Positions 35,354 to 43,919 of a DNA stretch of 64,000 bases are shown in pieces (the stretch's first letter is position 1; each line of letters begins with the position of its first letter). The DNA lies in the NCBI RefSeq assembly GCF_900636535.1, contig NZ_LR134289.1:2604001-2668000 (forward strand), in the 5' to 3' direction. A program made the position numbers and the translations under genes. The notes below the pieces were generated by a model. It was not told where the DNA came from and did no database searches. It saw only the letters and a program-made list of their open reading frames with translations. The stretch comes from Chryseobacterium gleum (lineage in GTDB: Bacteria; Bacteroidota; Bacteroidia; Flavobacteriales; Weeksellaceae).

Positions 35354-36301
35354 ATGAAATCATTGAAAGTCGTTTTTTTAGGGACTCCCGAGTTTGCAAA
35401 GACTTCTCTGGAGGCCATCCATCAATCTCATCATCAGGTTGTAGGTGTAGTAACCGTTGCTGATAAGGCAAGCGGACGAGGACAGAAAATTCACCAATCA
35501 CCGGTAAAAATCTATGCAGAAGAAAACAATATTCCTGTTTTTCAGCCGGAAAAGCTGAGAAATCCGGAGTTTTTGGAAGAACTTAGAAAACTGGATGCTG
35601 ATGTTTTTGTAGTAGTTGCTTTCAGAATGATGCCTAAGGTACTTTTTGAAATGCCAAAAATGGGCACTTTCAATCTTCATGCTTCATTGCTTCCTGATTA
35701 CCGAGGAGCAGCTCCTATCAATTACGCAGTAATCAATGGGGAAGAAAAAACCGGAGCAACCACTTTCTTTATTAACGAAAAAATTGACGAAGGGAATATT
35801 CTTCTTCAGCAGGAAATAGAAATTTTACCTGATGAAAATGCCGGAAGCCTTCACGACAGACTGATGGAAATGGGTGCAGGGCTTGTTGTGAAAACGCTGG
35901 ATGGGCTTGCAGAAAATGTCATTCAGGAGAAGCCTCAGCCACAGGTAGAACATCCTAAAAATGCTTATAAAATTTTCAAGGAAGATACCCGGATCAATTG
36001 GCAGCAGCCTTCAAAGACCATTCACCAGTTCATTCTTGGAATGTCTCCTTACCCAGCAGCATTCACTACTTTAAAGATCGAAAACGAAGAAAAAGGTTTA
36101 AAAATATTCGGAGGTAAGTTTGAACTTTCTGATCATGGTAAACCTGCCGGAACACTGGACATCTCAAAGAGCGGATTTAAAATTTATACACAGGATGGAA
36201 TCTATTATCCATTGGAACTTCAGCTGGAAGGTAAAAAGAGAATGATGGTAAAAGATTTTCTGAACGGCTTCCGAAACTTTGATGGAATCACTCTGAATTA
36301 A
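35354..36301 (+). CDS. fmt: Methionyl-tRNA formyltransferase
   Basis: A 315-residue cytosolic enzyme that formylates initiator Met-tRNA using 10-formyl-THF. The N-terminal catalytic domain has VVFLGTPEFAKTSLEAI and the active-site signature FNLHASLLPDYRGAAPINYA (catalytic Asn-His-Asp set). TGATTFFINEKIDEGNILL is typical. The C-terminal OB-fold tRNA-binding domain covers about 205-310. It is monocistronic, with a terminator at 36328. Confidence 0.96.
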   Translation: MKSLKVVFLGTPEFAKTSLEAIHQSHHQVVGVVTVADKASGRGQKIHQSPVKIYAEENNIPVFQPEKLRNPEFLEELRKLDADVFVVVAFRMMPKVLFEMPKMGTFNLHASLLPDYRGAAPINYAVINGEEKTGATTFFINEKIDEGNILLQQEIEILPDENAGSLHDRLMEMGAGLVVKTLDGLAENVIQEKPQPQVEHPKNAYKIFKEDTRINWQQPSKTIHQFILGMSPYPAAFTTLKIENEEKGLKIFGGKFELSDHGKPAGTLDISKSGFKIYTQDGIYYPLELQLEGKKRMMVKDFLNGFRNFDGITLN

Positions 36302-36327
36302 AGAACATCTTTTAAGATACTCAAAAT

Positions 36328-36362
36328 AAAGTCCCGAAGTATTTACAGCTTCCGGGACTTTT
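36328..36362. terminator. Bidirectional terminator between fmt and the Crp-type gene
   Basis: AAAGTCCCGAAG (36328-36339) pairs with CTTCCGGGACTTT (36349-36361) with one bulged base. A/T flanks lie on both sides. Confidence 0.8.
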
Positions 36363-36384
36363 AAATTTTAAATACAAAGAAAGA

Positions 36385-36966
36385 TTATGCTTTACTAACA
36401 ATTTTCTTTCTGATTCTGCTTATAAATTCAGGCGTTACTCCCAGGTAGGCAGCAATCTGAATATTGGTAAGACGGTGCGCTATTTGCGGGTAATCCTTTA
36501 AAAACTCAACATACCGTTCATCCGAAGGCTTGCTTAGGTTGTCAATGATTCTGCGCTGCAATGCTATAATTGATTTTTGAAATTTAAGCCTCATTAATCT
36601 TTCAATCTCAGGCATTTCGGCATACAGTTTCTCTTTTTCTTTTTTGGGAATAAGAAGAATCTCACTGTCCTCCAGAGCCTGAATATTAAGCTTTGAAGGA
36701 ATACGGTTCACAAAGCTATCAATATCCGAAATCCACCAGTTTTCAATGCCAAAATATAATATCTGTTCAGCTGCATTATGATGGGTATGAAAAACTTTAA
36801 AGCAGCCCTTCAGTACGAACCCTTCAAATTCGCAGATCTCACCTTCTTTTAAAAGAAATTCCTTTTTCTTTATTTTCCTAAGGTTGAAAGCACTGCAATA
36901 TTTCTCCAGCTTTTCATCTGAAATATCAATATAACTCCGGATATGTTTTTTTAAAGGCTCAGTCAT
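36385..36966 (-). CDS. Crp/Fnr-family transcriptional regulator
   Basis: A 193-residue regulator with an N-terminal cyclic-nucleotide-binding-like fold (about 20-115; EGEICEFEGFVLKGCFKVFH) and a C-terminal helix-turn-helix (LTNIQIAAYLGVTPEFISRIRKK, about 165-190). The phosphate-binding-cassette Arg of CRP and the Fnr cysteine cluster are not evident, so the effector is unknown. Such proteins are abundant in Bacteroidota. It lies 100 bp after ribB but behind a terminator, so it probably has its own promoter. Confidence 0.88.
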   Translation of the reverse strand: MTEPLKKHIRSYIDISDEKLEKYCSAFNLRKIKKKEFLLKEGEICEFEGFVLKGCFKVFHTHHNAAEQILYFGIENWWISDIDSFVNRIPSKLNIQALEDSEILLIPKKEKEKLYAEMPEIERLMRLKFQKSIIALQRRIIDNLSKPSDERYVEFLKDYPQIAHRLTNIQIAAYLGVTPEFISRIRKKIVSKA

Positions 36967-36975
36967 GGTTTAAAA

Positions 36976-37006
36976 ATAAAAAAAGGTTCAGAAAATCCTA
37001 AACCTT
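36976..37006 (-). terminator. Terminator after ribB
   Basis: AAGGTTCAG (36983-36991) pairs imperfectly with CCTAAACCTT (36997-37006). On the minus strand it is followed by a T-rich run before the Crp-type gene start. Confidence 0.6.
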
Positions 37007-37066
37007 ATATTTTGTATTGTAAACAGCCATTGATGTGAAAAAATTCACTATTGACTATTCATTTCA

Positions 37067-38188
37067 CTATAGTTGCACCATCTCAGTAACCTCTACATCA
37101 TAACCTCCAACCTGAGGCTTAATATTAGGGTTTTGAGTGATTACTTTGAACTTGTTGATTCCTAAATTCTTTAAAATCTGCGTTCCGATTCCATAATCTC
37201 TGTAATTGTATGCTAAAGTAGGATGTTGTTCCTGCCCGTCTTGATAATTCAGGAACTGCTGAAGTTTTCTCAATGTATTTTCAGAATTGGAAACATTGTT
37301 GATGAAAATAATAGCTCCTTTTCCAGCCTCATTCACCATATTGGTTACTTTTTCCAGCAATGGCTTCTCACCGTTATTCAATCTTGTCAATACATCAAAA
37401 TAAGAATCTGATGACTGTACCCTTACCAAAACAGGCTCGTCTACAGTCCAGGCGCCTTTTGTTAAGGCAAAATGGATCTGTTCATTTGAAGTTTCTCTGA
37501 AAGCATAGAAATCAAAGTCTCCGTAAAACGTCTTTACTTTTCTCTCTTCAATTCTTTCCACAAGATTTCCTTTTTTAAGCTGATAATGGATCAGGTCTTC
37601 AATAGAAACGATCTTCATATCATGCTTCTGGGCAAAAGCGTGAAGTTCAGGCAGACGTGACATTGTACCATCCTCATTCATGATCTCGCAGATCACCCCT
37701 CCTTCTTTTAAACCGGCTAAGCTGGTAAGATCGATAGCGGCTTCTGTATGTCCTGCTCTTTTCAATACGCCTCCTTTTCTTGCACGAAGCGGGAAAATAT
37801 GGCCTGGTCTCATAAAATCTGTAGGTTTGGATTTTTCATCCATCAGTGCTAAAATTGTTTTTGCTCTGTCTCCTGCAGAAATTCCGGTAGATGTTCCGTT
37901 TCCTAAAAGGTCAACCGATACTGTGAAAGCAGTTTCTTTAGGATCGCTGCTTCTGCTTACCATTACTTCAAGTCCAAGCTCATCACATCTTTTTTCAGGA
38001 AGCGGCATACAGATCAGCCCTCTTCCGTGAAGAGCCATAAAATTGATAATTTCCGGCGTTGTAAGCTCTGCCGCGCAAAGAAAATCACCTTCATTTTCTC
38101 TGTCTTCATCATCTACTACTATGATTATTTTACCATTTCTAAGGTCTTCAATAGCCTCTGGAATAGTATTTAATTTAATATCGGACAT
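37067..38188 (-). CDS. ribB: 3,4-dihydroxy-2-butanone-4-phosphate synthase with degenerate GTP cyclohydrolase II domain
   Basis: A 373-residue riboflavin synthesis enzyme. Residues 1-205 are an intact RibB domain that converts ribulose-5-phosphate to 3,4-dihydroxy-2-butanone-4-phosphate. It has VVDDEDRENEGDFLCAAE (metal/phosphate loop), TSTGISAGDRAKTI and RPGHIFPLRARKGGVLKRAGHTEA. Residues 215-373 align in place with GTP cyclohydrolase II (KTFYGDFDFYAF, then VLVRVQSSDS) but lack the three zinc cysteines and the RxEGRGIGL catalytic segment. The second half is therefore probably inactive as a cyclohydrolase, and a separate RibA would be needed. A minus-strand -7 box lies at 38207-38214. Confidence 0.92.
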   Translation of the reverse strand: MSDIKLNTIPEAIEDLRNGKIIIVVDDEDRENEGDFLCAAELTTPEIINFMALHGRGLICMPLPEKRCDELGLEVMVSRSSDPKETAFTVSVDLLGNGTSTGISAGDRAKTILALMDEKSKPTDFMRPGHIFPLRARKGGVLKRAGHTEAAIDLTSLAGLKEGGVICEIMNEDGTMSRLPELHAFAQKHDMKIVSIEDLIHYQLKKGNLVERIEERKVKTFYGDFDFYAFRETSNEQIHFALTKGAWTVDEPVLVRVQSSDSYFDVLTRLNNGEKPLLEKVTNMVNEAGKGAIIFINNVSNSENTLRKLQQFLNYQDGQEQHPTLAYNYRDYGIGTQILKNLGINKFKVITQNPNIKPQVGGYDVEVTEMVQL

Positions 38189-38206
38189 TTTTACTTTTTA
38201 TTTGTG

Positions 38207-38214
38207 CAAAGATA
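38207..38214 (-). promoter_or_regulatory. -7 box for ribB
   Basis: The minus strand reads TATCTTTG, 18 bp before ATG 38188. No FMN riboswitch-like structure fits in the short leader. Confidence 0.5.
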
Positions 38215-38256
38215 CTCATAAAAATAAGCATCTGCCAATTAATTATGGATGGTTTA

Positions 38257-39261
38257 TTACGCTTTGGATAGTGAGTCTGCTGCCGCTCTGAAAATCTCAT
38301 AAGATCTTAATCTTTTCTGATGATCGTAGATATGTGAATTGATCATCATTTCATCTACCTCAAACCTTTCCTGGAAATCTTTAAGCTTTTGCTGAATTTC
38401 TGCCTGATCACCAATAAATGTATATCTCAGTTTCTGTAAAACCATAGATTTTTCCATTGGTGACCAGATTTCATCCATGTCATCTACCGGCGGGGCAAAT
38501 GGTTTTCTGTCGTTTCTTACAATATTGATGAATGCCTGGAATAAAGTAGTGGAAATCTTGTGAGCTTCTTCGGAAGATTCTGCAGCCACACCGTTTACGC
38601 AGGCAATGATATAAGGCTTATCCAGATATTTTGATGGTTCAAAATGCTCTCTGTAGATTTTAAAAGCCATTTCCATCTGCTCCGGAGCAAAGTGTCCTGC
38701 AAATGCATAAGGCAGACCAAGTTCCGCAGCCAGCCAGGCACTGTCTGTACTTGATCCCAGAATATAAAGCGGAATATCCAGTCCTTCTCCGGGTATTGCA
38801 CGAACCATCGCATCAGAATTTTCTTTGGAGAAATATCTTTGAAGCTCAAGAATCTGTCTTGGAAACTGTTCATTGATGATGGCTGGATTTCTTCCCAAAG
38901 CCTGAGCCGTTAAGCCATCTGTTCCCGGCGCTCTTCCTAACCCAAGATCAATTCTGCCCGGAAATAAAGACTCCAGTGTTCCGAATTGTTCAGCAATAAT
39001 CAGAGAACTGTGGTTGGGAAGCATAATTCCTCCAGAACCTACTCTGATTTTTTTCGTTCCATTGGCAATGAAACCTATTAAAACAGAGGTTGCTGAACTT
39101 GCAATGCTTTCCATATTGTGATGTTCCGCCAGCCAGAATCTTTTGTAATTTAAATTTTCAGCGTGGTTAGCTAATGATAAGCTGTCCTGAAAAGTATCGT
39201 GAATGCTTTTTCCTTGCTTTACCGGGGCAAGGTCCAAAACAGAAATTTCAAAATTTTTCAT
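38257..39261 (-). CDS. LLM-class flavin-dependent oxidoreductase
   Basis: A 334-residue member of the bacterial luciferase-like monooxygenase superfamily, predicted to be an FMN-dependent TIM barrel. Family landmarks are [20 protein letters not shown] near residue 40, [20 protein letters not shown] near 75, [13 protein letters not shown] near 105 and the C-terminal [15 protein letters not shown]. It belongs to the group that includes MsnO8/YhbW-type proteins. The substrate is not predictable. It lies upstream of ribB on the same strand with 68 bp between, so co-transcription is possible, though ribB has its own -7 box. A minus-strand -7 box for this gene is at 39300-39307. Confidence 0.9.
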   Translation of the reverse strand: MKNFEISVLDLAPVKQGKSIHDTFQDSLSLANHAENLNYKRFWLAEHHNMESIASSATSVLIGFIANGTKKIRVGSGGIMLPNHSSLIIAEQFGTLESLFPGRIDLGLGRAPGTDGLTAQALGRNPAIINEQFPRQILELQRYFSKENSDAMVRAIPGEGLDIPLYILGSSTDSAWLAAELGLPYAFAGHFAPEQMEMAFKIYREHFEPSKYLDKPYIIACVNGVAAESSEEAHKISTTLFQAFINIVRNDRKPFAPPVDDMDEIWSPMEKSMVLQKLRYTFIGDQAEIQQKLKDFQERFEVDEMMINSHIYDHQKRLRSYEIFRAAADSLSKA

Positions 39262-39299
39262 ATTATGATGTTAGTTTTTCTTTAATCTGAAAAACAAGG

Positions 39300-39307
39300 C
39301 AAATTTA
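39300..39307 (-). promoter_or_regulatory. -7 box for the LLM oxidoreductase
   Basis: The minus strand reads TAAATTTG, 38 bp before ATG 39261. The remaining 39308-39524 is very AT-rich with no other visible feature. Confidence 0.4.
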
Positions 39308-39524
39308 AAACATAAAAACTGCATTAGTTACTTTTTGTAATTAATAAAAACAATTGATCAGTTCAGGGAAAAACTATTGGAATAAAATTCTTTTCTGTTT
39401 GATTTTATATATAGAATTTTAAAAATTCAAATCATGATAATAAAAATTATATTTTAAGAAAAATAAATCAACAAAAAGAGATATATTTATTATATTCGTA
39501 TACCAAATTCTTAAAAATATTAAT

Positions 39525-40373
39525 ATGATTAAAAAACAAAACAGTCTGTTTTATAAACAGATACTGACAGGAAAAATTATGCTTATAATTTTTCTTATTG
39601 CTGCAACATTCTCATCTTGTAGTAAAAATAATGATGAAATTGCATCTGAAGCACAAACCAATGCCTTTGACATTGACAATGTAAAAAAAGGACAATTGAA
39701 CGGTCAGGACATTACCTATGAAAGAAAAAACGGAATGAATTTTTTTCAGGGAGATATTGTTCTTACCGATAAACAGCTATCCGAAGGCAGTGAACTTAAT
39801 AAAGGCGGAGCCAGTTTTTCAAGGTGGCCAAACGGTAAGATTTACTACACGATTGCAAGCAATATGGGCTCTATCAACGTAAACAAAATCAATACTGCAA
39901 TTAATGAGTATAATACTAAAACCAATACTCAATGGATTTACCGTACCAATCAGTCTAATTATGTTGAATTTATATTCGGAAGCTCATCAGGATCAGATGG
40001 GTGGGCACATATCGGATATCAGGGAGGAAAACAAACGATTTCTCTGGATCAATATATTTCTGTGGGATCAGTTATTCATGAAATGGGACATACAGTAGGT
40101 CTTTATCATGAGCATACGCGTAAAGACAGGGATCAATATGTAAAAATCCTGTGGAACAATATCCAGAACGGACAATCTTATAATTTCAATATCTACAGTT
40201 CCGGAACAGACATCGGCCCTTTTAATATCAATTCTGTGATGATGTACTGGCCGACGTCGTACTCTAAAAACGGGCTACCAACGATTACCAGAGCTGATAA
40301 CAGCAATTTCACTTATAACAGAACCGGCTTTACTACAGGAGATATCAATACCATTAATGCTATGTATCCTTAG
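39525..40373 (+). CDS. Astacin-type (M12A) metalloprotease lipoprotein, flavastacin-like
   Basis: A 282-residue zinc endopeptidase. A hydrophobic segment ends in a lipobox (IAATFSSCSKNN, Cys about 33), so it is likely lipid-anchored. A short propeptide region (about 45-100) precedes the catalytic domain (RWPNGKIYYTI onward). The zinc motif HEMGHTVGLYHEH supplies three His and the catalytic Glu, and the Met-turn is SVMMYWPTSY with the zinc-side Tyr. Flavastacin from Elizabethkingia is the known relative. A terminator hairpin begins 20 bp after the stop. Confidence 0.93.
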   Translation: MIKKQNSLFYKQILTGKIMLIIFLIAATFSSCSKNNDEIASEAQTNAFDIDNVKKGQLNGQDITYERKNGMNFFQGDIVLTDKQLSEGSELNKGGASFSRWPNGKIYYTIASNMGSINVNKINTAINEYNTKTNTQWIYRTNQSNYVEFIFGSSSGSDGWAHIGYQGGKQTISLDQYISVGSVIHEMGHTVGLYHEHTRKDRDQYVKILWNNIQNGQSYNFNIYSSGTDIGPFNINSVMMYWPTSYSKNGLPTITRADNSNFTYNRTGFTTGDINTINAMYP

Positions 40374-40392
40374 TTTTGCAAAATTTTCACAT

Positions 40393-40429
40393 AAAAAGAA
40401 AAGAACTCTTACGAGTTCTTTTCTTTTTT
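40393..40429. terminator. Bidirectional terminator overlapping the helicase stop codon
   Basis: Arms 40393-40408 and 40413-40428 form a perfect 16-bp stem (AAAAAGAAAAGAACTC and complement) with a 4-nt loop. The minus-strand stop codon of the helicase (40409-40411) sits in the loop, so one arm encodes that protein's last residues. Confidence 0.88.
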
Positions 40430-42535
40430 ATAATTATAGTGATTAATCAAAATCCTGATTTCGTTAAATTCAAAATGGCTTGGCAGTGCATTTTTCCACT
40501 CTGTAAGGGTTTCGTGAGGGTTTCTGTAAAACTCATCTTCAAAAGCCTTAATCTTATCTGAAGTGATGACTCTGGAAATATCCAGCAATCCCTGTTCTGC
40601 AAACTTAGCCAGGTGGCCGATAACGGTCTCTTTCACCAAACCTCTTTCCAATGCAATTTCTCCGATGGTTTTTCCCTGTTCAAACAACTGGAAGGTTAAA
40701 ACCTGAGAAGGGACTTTAGCAATTTTCAGATTGATTTCCTTATCATTCTTTTCATCTAAAAGTTTCGTTTCAAGAAGATGAATTTCTCTTAAGCTATTCA
40801 GATATTCTTCAATGTCTTCCAGCCAGCTTTTAAATTCTTCGTTGTACTGTTTTAATCCTTTTGCTCCTTTTATTTCAGCATAAAATTCTTTCAAAGGATC
40901 GAATATTTTATTTCTGGTCTCAGTAAAGAAGAAATTAACTGCACCTTTTGATTTGCTTTCAATTTCGGACCATTCTTCTTTCTGTTCAATAAAATTATTG
41001 ACTTTCTGGAAAATAATCCGTTCCAGTTTTTCAAATATTTTCCCAAGATTCACCGCTTCATGCTTTAACTGCAGATAAAGCTGTTTGGTTTTGACATGAT
41101 CAATATTTTTTGTTACAATGGAAAGGTTATTCCACTCTTCCACTTCTTTCAAAAACCAAGTGCAGTCAAGCGTACGCAGCACTTTTCTGATGCTGTAATC
41201 ATATTTTTCCTGATTAAGAATGGCTTCAACATGATCATTGGCAATTGTATCAGTGTGGAAATGTAAAATCCGGTTATCCTTAAAAATAACTTCGGGAGTA
41301 ATCTTTGATTTTAAAACAATTCCTTCCAGGGTTCTGCAACGGGATAAAGCAACATACACCTGACCGGCAGTGAAACTTTTTCCAGCATCAATAATGACTT
41401 TATCAAATGTTAATCCCTGACTTTTGTGAATTGTAACCGCCCATGCCAGCTTAATAGGAAACTGCTCAAAACTTCCCAATACTTCTTCCTTGATATTTTT
41501 ATCTGTATCAAGGAAATATTTTTTCTGTTCCCAGGTTTCTCTTTTTACAACAATTTCTCTTTCACTTTCATCCAATACTACCCGGATTTCATTTTCATCC
41601 AATCCTATAATCTCCCCCAGTTTTCCGTTAAAATATTTCTTTTCACCGGAAATATCATTCCGGATAAACATAATCTGGGCCCCGATTTTCAGTTCTAAAA
41701 ACTGGTCGTTGGGAAACTGATTTTCTTTAAAGTCTCCTACAAGCTTAGCTTCATAAACCTGAGGATCTACTTTTATCTCTGCCAGTTTTTCCTGATTAAT
41801 TTCATCTGCCATTTTATTGTGGGAACACAGATAAACGTAAGATTCTTTCCCCATATCAAAGTCAGGATCATACCTTTCATTAAGATGGTCAAAATCGATA
41901 TTATCCACATCTCCATCGCGGATTGCATTCAGGATTTCCAGAAATTCTTCATCAGACTGTCTGTATACTTTTGTCAGCTCAATGGTAACAATGGGAATTT
42001 CTTTAATGGCATGGCTGTCAAAAAAGAAAGGTGAATTGTAATACATTTTCAGGATATGCTCATCCCTCACTACCGGAGGAAGCTGATACAAATCCCCAAT
42101 GAACAACATTTGAACGCCACCAAATCTTTGATTATTCCTTCTGATAAACCGCAAGGAAAAATCCATCATATCCAGAACATCAGCTCTCAGCATCGAAACC
42201 TCATCAATGATGATGATTTCAACCTCCCTCAAAAGCTTCAGTTTATCTTTACGATATTTGAAATGAGGCATCAGATCAGCAATATTATTAGCCAAACTGG
42301 TGTCTATCCTTTCTGTAGTAGGAAGAAAGGTTCTCAACGGCAGTCCAAACATGGAGTGGATTGTCACACCTCCTGCATTAATGGCAGCAATTCCCGTAGG
42401 AGCCACCACAATATGCTTTTTCTTGGTACGCCTTACAAAATCATTAAGAAATGTCGTCTTTCCTGTTCCAGCTTTCCCGGTTAAAAAAACGCTTCTGTTG
42501 GTGTATTCTATTAAGTCAAAAAAATGATTGTTCAT
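40409..42535 (-). CDS. Pif1-like SF1 helicase/AAA ATPase with C-terminal HTH domain
   Basis: A 708-residue helicase. Motif I is LTGKAGTGKTTFLNDFV (about 18-34), motif II IIIDEVSMLRADVLD, motif III MLFIGDLYQLPPVV, and the C-terminal UvrD-like motifs are WAVTIHKSQGLTFDKVII and GQVYVALSRC. These place it with Pif1/RecD2-type 5'-3' helicases. After about residue 430 come helical segments and a helix-turn-helix-like end (GKTIGEIALERGLVKETVIGHL). The start at 42535 (MNNHFF) is preferred to 42544, because a minus-strand -7 box (42542-42549) overlaps the upstream ATG. A role in DNA replication or repair is inferred. Confidence 0.9.
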   Translation of the reverse strand: MNNHFFDLIEYTNRSVFLTGKAGTGKTTFLNDFVRRTKKKHIVVAPTGIAAINAGGVTIHSMFGLPLRTFLPTTERIDTSLANNIADLMPHFKYRKDKLKLLREVEIIIIDEVSMLRADVLDMMDFSLRFIRRNNQRFGGVQMLFIGDLYQLPPVVRDEHILKMYYNSPFFFDSHAIKEIPIVTIELTKVYRQSDEEFLEILNAIRDGDVDNIDFDHLNERYDPDFDMGKESYVYLCSHNKMADEINQEKLAEIKVDPQVYEAKLVGDFKENQFPNDQFLELKIGAQIMFIRNDISGEKKYFNGKLGEIIGLDENEIRVVLDESEREIVVKRETWEQKKYFLDTDKNIKEEVLGSFEQFPIKLAWAVTIHKSQGLTFDKVIIDAGKSFTAGQVYVALSRCRTLEGIVLKSKITPEVIFKDNRILHFHTDTIANDHVEAILNQEKYDYSIRKVLRTLDCTWFLKEVEEWNNLSIVTKNIDHVKTKQLYLQLKHEAVNLGKIFEKLERIIFQKVNNFIEQKEEWSEIESKSKGAVNFFFTETRNKIFDPLKEFYAEIKGAKGLKQYNEEFKSWLEDIEEYLNSLREIHLLETKLLDEKNDKEINLKIAKVPSQVLTFQLFEQGKTIGEIALERGLVKETVIGHLAKFAEQGLLDISRVITSDKIKAFEDEFYRNPHETLTEWKNALPSHFEFNEIRILINHYNYKKEKNS

Positions 42536-42541
42536 CGTTGT

Positions 42542-42549
42542 CAAAAATA
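42542..42549 (-). promoter_or_regulatory. -7 box for the Pif1-like helicase
   Basis: The minus strand reads TATTTTTG, 6 bp before ATG 42535, which would make a leaderless or very short-leader mRNA. Confidence 0.45.
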
Positions 42550-42617
42550 CGGAAATGAATTTGATTTTCTTACCTTGGCATAAGTTTTGAAAATTCTTAA
42601 AAAGAAAAAAGTTTATT

Positions 42618-43070
42618 GTGAAAAAATTATTCTTTCATATCCCGGCAATAGTATTATGTACTACATTAACTTTGGTTTCCTGTAATACATCAAAAAATGC
42701 CAATACCAATCTTCCTGTCGATATTGCAGACAGACCTGCTGATGAAGACAGCCAGAAGTATGAACAGGCTCAACTGGATAAACTAAAAGCTTCCATTGAT
42801 TCTGAAGTATCAGGCGAAAAATGTACGGATGCCAGTGATTGGGCATTTACGCCAATGGGATCAAAATCCTGCGGCGGGCCTCAGCAATACATAGCCTATC
42901 CAAAGAAAATAGAAGAGACTTTCCTGCCGAGAGTCAATGAGTATACGGATAAAGTGAGAGCTTTTAATGAAAAGTATAATATTGTGTCAGACTGTATGAT
43001 GGTCATGCCTCCTATATCCCTAAAATGCATCAATGGCAAGATAAGAATGATCACACCTGACCCTAACTAA
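42618..43070 (+). CDS. Hypothetical lipoprotein
   Basis: A 150-residue protein with an SPII signal (LCTTLTLVSCNTSKN, Cys about 22). The mature part has a charged helix (QKYEQAQLDKLKASIDSEV) and four Cys (SGEKCTD, SKSCGG, SDCMM, SLKCIN) that could form two disulfides. SDWAFTPMGSKSCGGPQQYIAYPKK resembles a small recurring motif of Bacteroidota lipoproteins, but I do not know its function. It is monocistronic and divergent from the helicase. Confidence 0.75.
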   Translation: MKKLFFHIPAIVLCTTLTLVSCNTSKNANTNLPVDIADRPADEDSQKYEQAQLDKLKASIDSEVSGEKCTDASDWAFTPMGSKSCGGPQQYIAYPKKIEETFLPRVNEYTDKVRAFNEKYNIVSDCMMVMPPISLKCINGKIRMITPDPN

Positions 43071-43101
43071 CAATAAAGCAAAGGTTCTATATCAAATCGA
43101 A

Positions 43102-43130
43102 AAAAGCTCTGTCCCGGGGACGGAGCTTTT
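43102..43130. terminator. Bidirectional terminator
   Basis: AAAAGCTCTGTC (43102-43113) pairs with GACGGAGCTTTT (43119-43130, one G-U) around CCGGG. It serves the lipoprotein gene and possibly the converging carbonic anhydrase gene. Confidence 0.75.
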
Positions 43131-43217
43131 ATATTTGTTAATCGTGAATTTTTCGCCAATGAATAGTGAATGTCTTCAAATAATTGACAAACGCAGCGAA
43201 TTGACTATTGACAATCT

Positions 43218-43754
43218 TTAAAACTGATGATCCTTCACATTTTCCTTATACCATGAAGAATATTTCACATAATTATCCGCAATTCTGTTCACTTCTCCTT
43301 CCAGTAACTGTGCATTGATATCTTTGATTTTCTTTGCAGGAACTCCGCCCCAGACTTCTCCGGATTTAACGTGGGTTCCCTGAGTAACGACAGAACCTGC
43401 TCCTATGATAGAATTTTCTTCTACCAGGCAATCATCCATTACAATGGCTCCCATCCCGATCAATACATTATCTTTAATAGTACATCCATGCACAATCGCG
43501 TTGTGTCCTATAGAGACATTATTTCCGATATTCAGAGGATATTTCTGATAGGTACAGTGCAGCATTGCATTATCCTGAACGTTCACCTTGTCTCCCATTC
43601 TGATATAATTAACATCTCCCCTGATCACTGCGTTATACCAGACACTGCAGTCTTTTCCCAAGATAACATCCCCAATAATGGTTGCTGTCTCTGCCAAAAA
43701 TGTATTCTCTCCGATCTGTGGTGCTTTTCCTAAAAGTTCTTTTATAAGTGCCAT
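43218..43754 (-). CDS. Gamma-class carbonic anhydrase family protein
   Basis: A 178-residue left-handed beta-helix protein (hexapeptide repeats) of the gamma-CA/YrdA/PaaY group. Repeats such as GDVILGKDCSVWYNAVIRGD, IRMGDKVNVQDNAMLHC and GNNVSIGHNAIVHGCTIKDN are visible. The three zinc His are present (MLHC, SIGHNAIVHG). A C-terminal helix packs on the helix trimer. Carbonic anhydrase activity in this subgroup is often low or unproven, so the biochemical role is uncertain. Confidence 0.9.
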   Translation of the reverse strand: MALIKELLGKAPQIGENTFLAETATIIGDVILGKDCSVWYNAVIRGDVNYIRMGDKVNVQDNAMLHCTYQKYPLNIGNNVSIGHNAIVHGCTIKDNVLIGMGAIVMDDCLVEENSIIGAGSVVTQGTHVKSGEVWGGVPAKKIKDINAQLLEGEVNRIADNYVKYSSWYKENVKDHQF

Positions 43755-43890
43755 AATATTAATTTGAAAATTCGAAAATAAGCCGATTTGAGAATATGAT
43801 ATTTGCCATATAATTTCAGGTATCTAACTTCTAAATTACAGCGATAGCAAAAATCTAACTCTCTATCTTCAGCTTCTGACTTCTAATGCG

Positions 43891-43898
43891 TATTTTTG
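43891..43898 (+). promoter_or_regulatory. -7 box for the nfu-reductase-hemH genes
   Basis: TATTTTTG, 21 bp before ATG 43920. A longer reading frame from TTG 43896 would start inside this box and is therefore unlikely. Confidence 0.5.
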
Positions 43899-43919
43899 TA
43901 TCTCAAATTTAACGAAAAA

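Noticed and set aside
43896..43919. Upstream TTG start for the Nfu gene
   Set aside because: The TTG lies inside the TAnnTTTG promoter box. The family N-terminus begins at the ATG at 43920.
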